From Acanthochlamys bracteata (Eukaryota; Streptophyta; Magnoliopsida; Pandanales; Velloziaceae), in contig CM034135.1 in the NCBI GenBank assembly GCA_019914995.1, positions 4,776,501-4,840,500 of the forward strand: a stretch of 64,000 nt of DNA, given 5' to 3'. The notes beneath the pieces were generated by a model. The model was not told where the DNA came from and did no database searches. It saw only the letters and a program-made list of their open reading frames with translations. Positions 1-11,739 of the stretch are shown piece by piece (position 1 is the stretch's first letter; each line of letters starts with the position of its first letter). The translations under genes and the position numbers were made by a program.

Positions 1-1
1 C

Positions 2-272
2 ACTACTAATCCTACTCCACGAAAGAGTAAACGTGTTCGAGTCAATGACTTCAGTCAATTTCAGAAGGACTTGGTCGTCAGGGTACATGAAGTTGCTTTG
101 GCTATACGAGAAATCACCAATGATTACGCTATTGAACTCTATGAAGCCCTTTAAGCTTTATCTAACTATTTTTCAGATGAACACGTTGCTTATGCCTTTG
201 CACATTAATGCTCGATGTGATAAAAGCTCGAGGGTACCTTACGAAAACTGACGTTGCTAGAAGATGTTAGTG
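2..272 (+). pseudogene. broken C-terminal coding remnant, possibly Myb/SANT-type transposon-associated protein
   Basis: The second reading frame from base 2 reads a polar, basic, helix-rich stretch (RKSKRVRVNDF, then EVALAIREITND) and stops at a TAA near 153. A different frame resumes with NYFSDEHVAYAFAH, stops near 208, and a third frame continues with LMLDVIKARGYLTKTDVARR to a TAG near 272. The three segments read as one protein tail separated by two small frame breaks, so this is a decayed gene end that enters from the left edge. The tail resembles those of Myb/SANT-like proteins that accompany plant PIF/Harbinger elements, but that assignment is from memory and weak. No start or domain core is visible. 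Confidence 0.4.
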
Positions 273-2944
273 CACGTAGCTGCTAACTAACATTATTAGA
301 AGTTTATTATCTAGCTAAAATTATATTTTGAATTTGCTAACTGGCATAATTAGCAGTTGATTATATACATTGAAATTATGTTTTGATGTTACAGCTGGCA
401 TCCTTAGTAGTTGATTATATGTTTTGAAATTATATTTTGGATCTGTATAGTAGATTCTAATATAACTATATAATTTTGTAATATTTGTGTAACGTATGTA
501 CATATGTATGTAGATATTGGGTAATAAAAATTATAGTAATATTATTGTAGTTGTAAATATATGTTCAAGATATATATTATGTATTGTATTTGTATAATGC
601 AATATATTGCGAAGTATATGTGAATTAAATTGACATGATATAGTGGTGAATATGAAATTTTGGCTCAGTTTCTCTCACACAAAAAACAAACAACAAAGAA
701 TTTTTATCACTTATTGTGAAATAAAGATTGTACTATATAACTATAATTGTGTAATATAAGTATATGCAAATATTATGTGTAATAAAACTTGTACCATATA
801 TTGTAGGTGAGATATTGTTATAATGAAGATTGTACATATATTGTATTGTATTATTATATAGTTGCAAAATATATACTCATTTTTAATTTCTCAAGCTTCT
901 ATAAAAATAACACAAAAGAATATAAAAAATAACTTTTAGCTTACTTTTAATTTACTTCTAACTAAAACATAAAAACTAAACTTAATTTCAATAATAGTAT
1001 TTACTGTAACTCGCTTTTAGTACCTCATTTTCGCTAAAAGAACACACGCTTAATTATTTAGTAGAGAATAATGATGGGTCACTGAGTTCAAGACCGGAAT
1101 TGAAAAATATTCTACTAGGTGCTATTGTTGCTGGAGTTGACTAACTTGAACGATTTTCCATTTCCCATAGTTGCCTACACTCTTTTCGGTATCAACATCT
1201 CTAGATATTATTTTGTAATCTACATATTCCTTTCAGTCTCATCTCTGCAAAGTTAAAAGGGTAGGCTTTGAAATAAAGGTGAATCCGGTGATCGTTAATT
1301 GTTGATCAATCTTAGAACGACCGGATTTATTAAGGAAATACAACTTATTCCTCTGCATGATGATCTTCTTGATGTCAAGAAAATATTACTTAGTTGAGTT
1401 CAAGAATTGAAGATCAATGGAAGAGTTTGATTGGCAGTGTGAGAGCACAAGAAATCGCGGCAAGAGTGAGATAGTATGACGATGATAGTTTCACGGGGAA
1501 GAAGAAATGATTTGGCTTAACGTTAAATTTAGGCAAGAGTCAGGACATATGCTCTCAACAAGGATAGATTAGTTTAATTTGAAGTTCAATTTGATCAAAC
1601 CATATGCAAAAATCACAAAAAGAATCCTCACAGTTTATAATAGTGCATTGCTAAGAAAGATCACTCGAGTATAGAAAAAGATTACTCAATCGGTGGAGAA
1701 GAAGATCACTCGATAGTCGAGAGAGCACTGCAGCGGGAAGAAAGATGGAAGGAACTGAAGGAAGGGGAAGGCCATAGGAGTGCGGAGGAAGGATATCACT
1801 CGCATCGCCCTTGCTGGGAAAGAAAAAAGAGAATTCGAAATCATAGTGATTCTATAAATAGTAAGGTTAATTACTGTCTTGCCTTACATAGTGTGTTTTT
1901 TATGTTTGTTCTTTTCTTAATTGCAGCTATCAGATCTGATGAGTTCAACATCTTTTTTAATCTATTATTTTTTTACAGTACAATTTCTTTGATGGACCAT
2001 CAATTTTTTAAAATAATAATTTAAAAAAATTACTGAATGAGATATTTGAAAAATAAATTTTATTAAAAAATAATAAAATAATAAAATTTTATAATATCTA
2101 TATTTTATTATATTTTAAATGCATTTATAAAATATTATAAAATATACTATAAAATATAAATATAATTAAAATTAAAATAAAAGCTTGTTTTTCTTTGAAT
2201 TTAATTTTTTTAAACTCACTTATATCACTAAATATATTACAAAATTGAAATAAATTATTTCTATTAAAAATTTATTTTTTAAAATTTAATTTTATAACTT
2301 ACTTATAATATAAAATAATTATAAAATTTTATTTCTTATTAAATATTTTTAATTTTTAATTTCATTTTTTAAATTCATTTTCAAAAAAATAAATTTATTT
2401 TATAGTAAACACGTCATAAAGCAAAGTCAAATTCTCCGTGATCTCCTGTCACACAAAGAAGATCTCTAGACAAGAAAATCATCATCTATAGAAATCTTCC
2501 TTCAAATTTATTTGTTTATTTAGTTTTTGTCATCAACAAGTAACCGCTCCCTGTTCTGGAATTCTACACGCGGCACATTCTAAGCACTTTAAGAACTTTC
2601 CTCAAACCAACACGTCCATATCACTATTTCGAAAATCTTCTTGTTTTGCATTTCAGTATCCTTACTTTTAATATTCGGAACTAAAATGTCCACTGTGGTA
2701 AGCATACTAGCATAGAAGCCATTTCATAATTTTAGTACAAAGTGAGGTTCATTTGCCGAAAAGAAAACTTTCTGTCCTACAGTGAAAATCTTTAGAATTC
2801 GTGACACCTTTATTGTTAAAAGCCATCGATCGGTTCTCGTCTCTCGCTCGATTTCATTCTTCTTCTTCATCTTTGCTGGGAATCGATAGATCAAGCGAAG
2901 ATCGGAGACGTTTTTTTTTATTGTTTGTTTGTTTTCGATCTGAG
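273..2944. other. AT-rich intergenic DNA and cystatin 5' region
   Basis: No supportable gene. Bases 300-1000 and 1970-2400 are strongly AT-rich with many short A/T runs. Bases 1060-1860 are more balanced in composition and purine-rich (repeated GAAGATCACTCG-like words), possibly a worn transposon piece, but I find no ends. Bases 2800-2944 are CT-rich and look like the 5' UTR of the cystatin gene that follows. Confidence 0.5.
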
Positions 2945-4895
2945 ATGGCGCGCCTTGGAGGAATGAAGGAAGTCTCCGATAACCAGAATAGTGTTGAGAT
3001 CGATGAACTCGCTCGCTTCGCTGTTCAGCACCACAACGAAAAGCAGGTATAGTCAATTCTTTCTAAAAAAAAGAAAAAAAGTTTCTCTTTATAGAAAATC
3101 AGGTAATGAAGTTGGTCTTTTCCGTTTAATTCGTGAGTTTTGCACGATCAGTATGTGTATTTAAGTTCCGTCGGAGAAAAGAAAAAAAGAATTTAGGGAG
3201 GACTGATCCTCGGTTTCCCACCTTGTTGGGAAAAGTTTGGATTTGGATTTTTATTTGATCATATTCATCATCATCTCTACTCCATCTTGTATTGTTAAGG
3301 TTGTTTTATTGATAATTCTCTTTTCTTCCTCAACCTCTTGTTTCTTTTGTTTGAAATATATTTGGAGTCATTGAAAACAAATACAATTGGATTAAGATTA
3401 AACTACTGCATTTTCAGATTGTATCATTGTTTTTTATTTTTTAGTTTACTTTTTTTGTGATTAAAATCAGTTGGATATGGATTCACTGGTATTTTTGTCA
3501 GAGTTAAAGAAAGCAATGATCGTTAGTCTCTTGCGAAGTTATGCTTTATATGTTTTCAGATGAACTTTGATATTGTGAAGTATGAGTTTTTCTTTTGAAA
3601 TTGATAATAACATTTTCTGATGTATTTAACTTCTAACATGCTATATTTGAGTTGCAAGGCAAAAAAATACCTTATTAGTTGTCATACTCATACAACATGT
3701 GCTGGCTTCAAGGCAAGTTTTCACATTCTTAAATCCTGCAACTTAGGCTGATAATTTTCAGTTTGTGATAGATATGTACTCACAACAGGGACAAGAAACA
3801 AGTACTGTATCATAATCCCTCGCAGACACTCTAAGTACTGAGTATGGCATTGAGAAGCTAATGGCTATGGATTGGAGTTTAAATCTGGAAAGTGACATTG
3901 ATCGAAAGTAGGTTCTGCTCAAATTTGGATTCATGTTGTCTCAAGTAGAAGTAAGTGAACTTCTAGTTCAGTAGCAAGATGACCCAATAGGCATTTGTAA
4001 CTAAAAGAATCATTTTTGGCACTAGACATATTTTTCAGTAGAATGGAACAGGCTTGCATAAGTTACTAGGTACTGGAATGTTAATAGACAATTATTATGT
4101 TGTCAATCTTAGGATGAGCATGGGAAGATTAAGACATATGAGAGGTTGAGCAAGGAAGTAATATTATATAACAAGTTTTCATGAGTACATTACTCGATTG
4201 TCTCATTAGATCATTTTAAAGACTAATCAAAGGTTGAGCAAGTTGTTTGAGTTGGGATCATCTTGGCTGTGGCCAACTGTGGCATTCGTATAGGACCGTA
4301 GGTCAACATGAGGACAAACTGTAACACTTTCTCAATTATGGTTTATGCTATTGGATGAATTATTAATGCAAGATTCTTAGTGTTATTTCAGTTTGTATTA
4401 TCCTTGCTAGTGTCCTGACAAAAGAAGTATGCACAGCTATCAATTAATTCATGTGCTTAATGGTTTTTGGTTAATTGTTGTCTATAAATATTTGGTCTCG
4501 TTCTTGTAGGATATTTTCTAGTTTCTTTTGCATGTTTTTGATCATATGCAGTCTTTTTATCAGCTTCATCTTCACCATCATCAATCTCCAGTTTCGTTTT
4601 GCACATGTTCTAATTTTGCGAGTCTTTTGAGGCTTCTCTATATTACTTATATTCTCATAATTCGAAGAGGTAAACATCTTTTTTCCTTTTTTTTTTTTTT
4701 GTCCAGAATGGTGCTCTTGAATTTGTCAAAGTGGTGAATGCTAAACATCAAGTGGTTTCTGGGACTCTGTATAATCTGACTGTGGAGGCAAAGAATGGAG
4801 AGAAAAACGAACAGTATGAAACCAAGATCTGGGTCAAGCCCTGGATGAACTTCAAAGAGGTCCAAGAGTTCAAACCTGTGGCCTCTACAAGCTAA
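2945..4895 (+). CDS. phytocystatin (cysteine proteinase inhibitor), two coding exons
   Basis: Coding exons are 2945-3046 and 4707-4895, joined in phase 0 by a GT-AG intron (3047-4706). The product is 96 residues. It shows the three cystatin contact elements: Gly5-Gly6 near the N-terminus, the reactive-loop QVVSG at 49-53, and Pro-Trp at 79-80. The plant-specific LARFAV helix signature is at residues 22-27. Cystatins block papain-like (C1A) cysteine proteases by inserting these loops into the active-site cleft. There is no signal peptide, so a cytosolic, single-domain, type-I phytocystatin of about 11 kDa is expected. The intron just after the LARFAV helix is the position usual for plant cystatins. 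An upstream in-frame ATG at 2801 exists, but the family's usual length favours the 2945 start. All key residues are intact, so the gene looks functional. Confidence 0.93.
3047..4706 (+). other. intron 1 of the cystatin gene
   Basis: A 1660-bp intron with donor AG|GTATAG after the Gln34 codon. The acceptor follows a long T-run near 4687-4700 and ends GTCCAG. No coding signal or transposon was recognised inside. Confidence 0.8.
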
Positions 4896-5770
4896 GCAGT
4901 AAGGCTAGTTACTTGAGATAATTCTTGTTATCGTTCTTTATGTGTTGCACATGCTTCTTTTATCTATGCTTATAAGTGGACAATGTGGGGGTTTAACATG
5001 TGGTTAGCTGTACTAATGCAACAGCTCGAATTTTGGAGGTCCTTATCTGCACTTTGTTTAATTGGCAAATTTAGTATTTTTGCTTCTGGACTAACACAGT
5101 CTTAGGGCGTGTTTGAATTCACCGGAACTTCAGTTTCTCTCGTCAGATTTGGAGTTACGAGGAGTTCACGTGTTTTAATATTATAAAGGAATTCAGATCT
5201 GCAGTTCCGCATGGATCTCCACTTTCGCTTGAGTTCCACCCTTTCGTTTTCACGCTCTGCGAGACAGAATTTTTTCTCTCCACTTCAGTCCACTTTCAAA
5301 AATATTTGAAACATAAACTTTGAACTCCACATTCAACTCACTTCAAAAAACAATTGAAACACAAAAATTAAACTTCACTTCCTACTCATTTTTCAAAAAG
5401 TTTCACTTTTCATTTTTCACTTCTGGGAACTCAATCATAGACATTTGAAACACGTCCTTACCATTAAATAGTTCACATCTCAAAGGTTGTTTTGCTAGGT
5501 TGCCAAGTTCAATCTGCTTTATACATTGCTACTGTCGTAAACTTGTTGTTTATGTCCTACCAATCAGCAAGTACCTGAAGGAAATTTACATAGATCTTAA
5601 ATACGATTCAATTGTATTATTGACCTGTGCTGCTTTTCCTTTTCAGGTGGCTAGAGCCTTCACCTGACCTGTTGTGCTAGATAATATGATGTGTAGTGGT
5701 GAAGTTTGAACTTGGACTGCTTGTTGAATAAAATGTTAATGGCTCTGACATGGTCAGTTAGCATGTATTC
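4896..5770 (+). other. cystatin 3' UTR with a 3' UTR intron
   Basis: Four bases after the TAA stop there is a strong donor (GCA|GTAAGG at 4899). A pyrimidine-rich acceptor TTTTCAG ends at 5646, followed by non-coding sequence with an AATAAA-type signal near 5727. The likely transcript therefore has a third, non-coding exon (5647 to about 5760). Because the intron lies only a few bases past the stop, it would not be expected to trigger nonsense-mediated decay. Exon status is inferred from signals only. Confidence 0.55.
5105..5457. mobile_element. Tourist-like (PIF/Harbinger) MITE
   Basis: A 353-bp non-coding element. The left end is GGGCGTGTTTGAATTC and the right end, read inverted, is GGACGTGTTTCAAATG, giving imperfect terminal inverted repeats. 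It is flanked on both sides by the trinucleotide TTA (5102-5104 and 5458-5460), the target-site duplication of PIF/Harbinger elements. It lies inside the 3' UTR intron of the cystatin gene. Confidence 0.8.
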
Positions 5771-6945
5771 AATAATATGTATTGACAGTTTTATTACTGC
5801 ATGACAATGTATATATTATGTGTTTGATTATCAAGAGTTTTACTAGAGTGGTGGATAATAATTTGTGATCCTGCTTCAGAGAGGATATTTTTGTGACCAT
5901 GTTTGTGGAGGCAAATATTTCCAATGTGGTCTTTAATGATGATTTTTCATAGTGGACTCCTGAAGGTTGTTACAATATATATACCTAATTTGCAAAAAGT
6001 TACTCCGTGTTGTAAAACTTGCTCCAGATAGATACCCGGGGGAGCTGCTGACGCTCAGCGATTAAAGTGATGAGAGATCCTGACCAATAGCAGCAACTCA
6101 GGAGAAGTGTAGTTTTAATCAGCATCTTCATGAAACCAGGTGCTCTTGAAGTATTGGAGTTAAAGGTCGCACTGATTTGGGTTTTGAATGGAAATGTAAT
6201 GTTACTTTCTCTTCTTTGCTGTACTCTTCTCTTTTCTGCTTGTGCTTGTAGGCTTGGCAAAGCAGGTTGTCCAGTCTCCAATACCTTTTTCTCTCCAATA
6301 CCTGGATATGTCTACTTTGCTGACCAACAAGGTGAGTACAAACAAGTCTTCATGAGCAAGAACGATTACCATGACTTCAAGTTACCAAGGGTCGCTTCTT
6401 CTTCATTTCCCTTTAGTTTTATTTTTATTTTATTTTATTTTAATTTTAATGTTTGGTTAAAATGATATTTTTACCGGCATCTATTTGCAAGGCTGAGTGT
6501 GAAACCCACATTCTTTTCGAAGAGTGGAAGGTGTTAAACCACTACGCTACTTTGGAATTAGCAGGCTGGTTATTTCAAACAAGATAGCCCAAAAAAATCG
6601 AAGCATAGACGATAAACTTTAGCAACCGACGGAAGAAGGCAGCTAGAGCCATTCAAAAACCTACAGAGAAGCAACTATAATTGATAAAGGTCATCAGCAA
6701 AAAGCTACCACAGGTGGAATGATGGTAAGCATGCTTGCTTGTTAGTTGTATTGCAAATATTCTATACAAAGAGTCATGTGCCTCGTACAGTAATGCCAAA
6801 AGGACACATGTAACTTTCTTTTGCTTAATTCTACAAACTAAGGACTAAAAGATAAATTAGTGTATAGATATTGACAACTCTCACAATCCAAATCAGCTTT
6901 GGGTCTAGCTGCTCGAGTTCCTGGTTTTTGGCATATTGCACATGG
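5771..6945. other. intergenic region between convergent cystatin and NF-YC11-like genes
   Basis: No gene is supported. A 111-residue open frame at 6130-6465 (+) has a hydrophobic start but no family resemblance. A TTTTA microsatellite lies at about 6418-6450. The lower part is the 3' flank of the minus-strand NF-YC11-like gene. Confidence 0.5.
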
Positions 6946-9713
6946 TTACCCTACCTCATCATAGTCCTCTTGTTCATCAAGGTGGTTAGTTGGTAATGCT
7001 GTGTGTAGATGGTCAATTACCATCTTATTCATGTCTGAGATAGACCATCCTGGGTATTCCTCACGCTTTACCTCATTTTCTCCATGTGGGCCTGCTGCAT
7101 TAGTTGTTGTTGTTATGTTGGTGGTTGTGGCTGAAACTCCATTCTCATTTATATCTAAATTTAAATCAAAGTTCCGAACAACAGAACCATTTATGTTGCT
7201 TCCATCTGCCTTTTCACTCGGACCGTTTGGATTTAACCTTACATCAATAGCTTCAGTCTTTACAGAGCTAGGTTTGTCATCATGTTGGGGAGAGGTACCT
7301 GGATCATCCTCATCTTTTTCACAAGCACTGGATGTATGGCTTCCACGAGAACTACGCCCTTTTCCTCTGCCCCTTCCTCGTCCTCTACTGCTGCTGCTGC
7401 TGCTACCATGACCAATGGTGGCCTGTCAACCAAGCAATACACAAAACTAATGTTTAAATGCTATGTTTCTAAAAACGAAAACATTTGCTGTAGAAACACG
7501 GTTATTACAATAATGAAACCATATTAGCGTTGCTCTTCATATACCTATCTGACAAGAAATGGAAGCTAATAAATTGTGATAGATTGAAGCATAGAAGAGC
7601 ATTAAATATTTTAGTTTCTGAAGCTCTCTGCTGACTCTCTCATTCACCCATAGACACCTCTCCAGTCTTTGCTTCTATTCTTTCTTCTTTCAATTTTCTC
7701 AAAGTAGGATCCTAAATTCAATGTCATTGTTTCCGACATTGATCTGTGCAGAAGGATCGATATAGCCAACCTGTTAATCAGAGAAGGCTTGGTTGGGGAA
7801 TAAGGAAAAGGAGGACTTTTGATCTACGCCAGGTTTTCATTCCATCACTACCATACATGCAGCATATCTGATAGGTTGTATTGACTAAAAAGTTTTCTTT
7901 TTCCTCCATCTTATGCTTATAAGAAAGGAGCAACAAGAATCAGCTATGGTCCTTGAAGATGCACAGTGGCACATTCATGGAGCCAAACAAAAGCGCCAAG
8001 AAATCACACTGTGCTTGATATAGGTCTCTAAAAGTTGCACAACTTCCGGACTTTGGATCAGACAAAGATGAAAGGTGTTCATTTGGAGCAAACAACGAAG
8101 ACTTCCCCAGGTAAACCCTCAACCTGGTCTAGATATTTAACAACCACTACAAACAGATGTCTTAAGTATAACACTAAGCAGCAAATCGAACCTAATAGCG
8201 CCATAGCTGGTAAACTTGATAGTTAAAGCTTGTTTAAGCAAACTCTAACGACACGGGGAGCATTTCAATATGCACAAAAACACAAAGGGCACTCAGGACA
8301 ATTAAAAGCTGCAAATAAACCACAGATACAAAAGAGCATGCAAGTTATTGAATGCCAATAGCGTAAGAACTTAATTTTGCTCTTCTTCGGCTCATCATCA
8401 CTTTCATTGTCATCATCCATATCTCTCCTGCAAAAGATGGGACATTACAGACTCACATGGATCTAAAGAAAAATAATTCACATGCTAGGTGAAATTTGAA
8501 ACATAAGCGACATGTACTACCTTCTCTCTGATGATTTATCCTTGCCGCCTGCATCAGGACCACCAATATTTGGAACTTTACTGACTACATCCTTCAGGAA
8601 ATCAAAGACATTACAACTGTGCAGACACTGCTTTCTGAAACTCAAATAGGTTATATATAAGTCAATATACATACACTGAATAATCTTTACAAAATATCAA
8701 AGACTCGTTTGAAGGTATTTGTATGTTGCAAAAAGTTGCCGGAAGTTTTAGTAATCAAAGTTTACTTACAGATGCATAGCACTCATTGTCTTCATTCCCC
8801 TCTGAAGAGTTATGTTATATGTCCTATCGCATAAATCTTGCAGAAAGAGTTCCAATGCTTTAGCTGCACAGAGAATACAAAGTTGATATACATGGTACAT
8901 GGTTAAATATTCTTGCGTTAAAATTGAGTAAATAATTAGATGGGAAAAACCCTTCGTCAAAGTAACCAATGTGTGAAGGAAACAACACCATAAGTGATAA
9001 ATTAAAAAAATATTAAAATAAAATAAAATAAATAAAATAAAACAAAAACTTACATATTAGTATGTAAGTTGTTCACGCATAATGAGAACGCAACATTCAG
9101 AAGTTTAGTGAACAAGTCATAACAAAAGTTACAAAAATTATGTCAAAAACTTTCCATGTTACTACATTGAGTTGTCTGAATGACACATATAATACATTTA
9201 TCACCTTAAATTGCCGATGCCACGATAAATACCACAAGCAGAGAGCAATAAATGCAGCGTAATCCCATGCTATGGCTCCATTACACAATATCTAATTCAA
9301 ATTTCAAGAAGCAAAATAATCTCTAGTTTGCAAAATTGCTTCAAACTGGAGAATCCATTCCCTTGGTTCTTGTTATTATTTACATGATGTTTGACAAAAG
9401 GTTACCGTTACTATATCACTAACATTTACTCAGAACAGATAACTCAATTAATTTAAAACTAATCTTCTTAAATCAACATATTACTCTAAACGTGAAATCC
9501 GCCAAAATCCCCTGCTTTCCAAATTAATAATTGCGAACCCTATTTGCACCCAGAAAACAACAATCGTATCAAAATCATACCTTCACATGAATCCTAAATC
9601 ACAAACCGAAAAAAACAACTAAAGCAAGTATAATTCAGCCAATGAAAAAGTAGACAAGTGAGAAATTGAGATGAGCGTACCGCGGGAAATCGTGTGTCGA
9701 GCTTCTTCCTCAT
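6946..9713 (-). pseudogene. NF-YC11: DRAP1-like / NF-YC11-type negative cofactor 2 alpha subunit, histone-fold exon missing
   Basis: Five exons are recognised on the minus strand: 9713-9681 (MRKKLDTRFPA), 8863-8770, 8634-8521, 8427-8371 and 7402 (or 7422)-6946. They match the plant DR1-associated corepressor in order: N-terminal MRKKLDTRFPA, histone-fold helix ALELFLQDLCDRTYNITL, VFDFLKDVVSKVPN, an acidic KKSK region, an Arg/Gly-rich stretch, a FDLNLDIN motif, and a C-terminus ending EEYPGWS and DEQEDYDEVG. In the family this subunit pairs with DR1/NF-YB-like protein, binds TBP and represses RNA polymerase II initiation. The second family exon (RIKKIMQADEDVGKIA helix) is not present anywhere in 8864-9680. 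Exon 1 ends in phase 0 while the next exon needs one leading base, so direct splicing shifts frame. As written here the gene cannot make a complete histone fold. It is a pseudogene, a local deletion, or an assembly error. The remaining exons show no stops. Confidence 0.85.
7384..7404 (-). repeat. AGC trinucleotide repeat at the last-exon acceptor of the NF-YC11-like gene
   Basis: On the minus strand a run of AGC units, coding a poly-Ser tract, begins exactly at a TAG/CAG acceptor series. Exon 8427-8371 leaves a two-base overhang. The frame is kept only if splicing uses an acceptor inside this repeat (exon from 7402), not the pyrimidine-preceded ACAG ending at 7423. Confidence 0.6.
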
Positions 9714-11162
9714 CGTTAACAATCGAATCAAATCAAAACAGAAATAATTCAAAATACCCAAAAAATAAAAAGATGGGATTGCTAAACGAAAAGAAGGGAT
9801 TTCTACTTTGTAGTATTCAACCTCCTATCAGTGAAGAGAAAGGAGAAAACAAACGAGGGCGGGCTGGGAAAAAATACCAGTTGGGGAATTCGCAACTCAG
9901 TGATAATTAAAAGAAAATTAACCAATCAAAGATTGGATTAGATTATGATAATGGATGAGAGAAACGAAAAGAGTCGTGAAGAAAATGGGATATGATGATT
10001 TATTTGGCGAAAATTTTTAGAGGAAAAGAGAAATCGTGGTGGGTTGACTCGACTCTGAAAAATTATAGTAACTCTATCTGTTCGTTCTACCTCTGCTTTG
10101 GTTCAAGTTTGTAAAAGGATCCTAACCCAACAAGCTATGCTTCTTTCACCTTTCTCTTTTTGTATGGTATTGCCGCTTTGTTTCATTACTATTGGGCGCT
10201 GAGGAAACGACCAGCTTGTCACAATTGGAGCTCGTTTTGGCCATTTCTGTTTTTACCAATTTTGCTGATGATATAACCACTTTTTCCTTTTTTTTGTTTT
10301 TCTTTTTGGACTAAAGTTTTTAGAAATATGTTGCAAATCAAATCAACCTTAGAACCGGTTTACTAGCCAGCCTAGTGTTAGAATATCTAATAAAATGTAT
10401 GACTTTATGCACATTTGATATTCTATTATAAATATTTATTAATTTTAAATATTAAAAAAATATTGTACAATTTTTAGATAAATAGATTACGGTATTATGA
10501 GCATAAATAGATTGCGTCATTAAATTACTATACATATAAATTTTTAAAAAATAATTTTTCAAATTTTAATTTTTGTGTATGTTATATTTTTTTATTAACG
10601 TAAAATATGAGTGTATAATGACACATTTATCTCAAAAAGAGTTCGAAATCATAAAATTAGCTGCGTATAGTACCGATTGTGCCCTTCTCGTGCCTCATAT
10701 ATATATAATCTGAGTTCGTGACAGCTTCCTGAAGAGTGGTGCTATAACAATGTCTACTCGAGCGATTACAAAGAGGCAGTAGTAGAGAGAGGAGAAGCCC
10801 ATCAAAGGTAGAAAAAAGATATCAATGATATGCTAGGTAATTAGAAGTGAGGGTGATGTGACCAAGAAACGAGCGGATCTAGAAAAGTAAAAGAAAGATT
10901 GAGAAAAAAGGAGAAATATAAGAAGCATTTTTAATAAAAGTGATTCAAATTTGATTATTAGAAATCAGATTATCATATATTATATCATTGTCTAGATTCA
11001 TTGTTGGAGATAATTCTACTCCCTTATGGGAATCAAATTATATCTATTTTGTCAAACCAAACATAAATATGATTTTTTTTGTATCTTTTATCAGGATAAT
11101 CTGAAGCTGACACTGTGAAAATATGAAAAAGAATTAAAAGGAGTGAGATATAGGCTGAACAC
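9714..11162. other. upstream region of the NF-YC11-like gene and AT-rich intergenic DNA
   Basis: Bases 9714-10100 are the 5' flank of the minus-strand gene, with purine-rich words that read as CT-rich on its sense strand. Bases 10310-11160 are AT-rich and carry no supportable gene. Confidence 0.45.
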
Positions 11163-11611
11163 TGATACAAATTGGATGAACAAGGCAAGGAAAGAAAGAA
11201 CAGCGCTGAGAGGGACAGAATAAGGCAGAGGCAAGACAGAATTAAGAAAAGAATCAAGAACTTCTGTTTAAAAATTATTTAACAATGATAAGTCTACACT
11301 TATTTATACTCTAGTCGCAGCTAGAGTTTGCTCCAAATTAAAATACTTCCTAAGCTACCAAGGACTACAATATTAGTACAACTCTTTTAGGCTAACAAGT
11401 ACTACTATGGAAGCAATTCTTTATTTATTCAAACTCCTACTAATGGATCTCCTACTATGATAATTCTTTAGCTGGTTACCTCTAATTTTTGCAACCCGAG
11501 CAGCTCTTACATGCTGCCTGGTTCATCCTCCTGCGCTGAGGCCTAGCAAAAACCTCCTGGTTATGCATGGTGTTATGTATGGTATTGTTGTTAGCTGTTA
11601 CTGATGTATCA
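11163..11611 (-). repeat. 3' LTR of gypsy element 1
   Basis: 449 bp. Aligned by eye to the other LTR, it carries two extra blocks (about 15 and 12 bp) and about 18 substitutions over about 422 shared positions, most of them transitions. This suggests a fairly recent insertion. Confidence 0.9.
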
Positions 11612-11739
11612 TTACCTTCCCGAGGAAAACTGGACTTGTCCTCAAGTCGTACGCCCTTTTGTATGCCCTATCTTATTGTGTTGCTTGAGTCCTCTTCAGG
11701 AGAAAGCTTTGGCAATTGTTGTGAACACTCCGGAGGATT

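Noticed and set aside
2724..3056. Minus-strand open frame of 110 residues over the cystatin first exon
   Set aside because: Antisense shadow of the cystatin exon and its 5' UTR, with no family resemblance.
7001..7411. Plus-strand 136-residue open frame rich in Pro/Leu
   Set aside because: Antisense to the last exon of the NF-YC11-like gene. The minus frame matches the family.
7260..7442. Minus-strand frame reading PPLVMVAAAAAVEDEE
   Set aside because: It arises if the 7423 acceptor is used, and is out of frame with the conserved GRGRGRG and FDLNLDIN coding sequence.
8770..9713. Direct splice of NF-YC11 exon 1 to the exon at 8863 as a short functional isoform
   Set aside because: Phases do not match. 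The join shifts frame and ends quickly.
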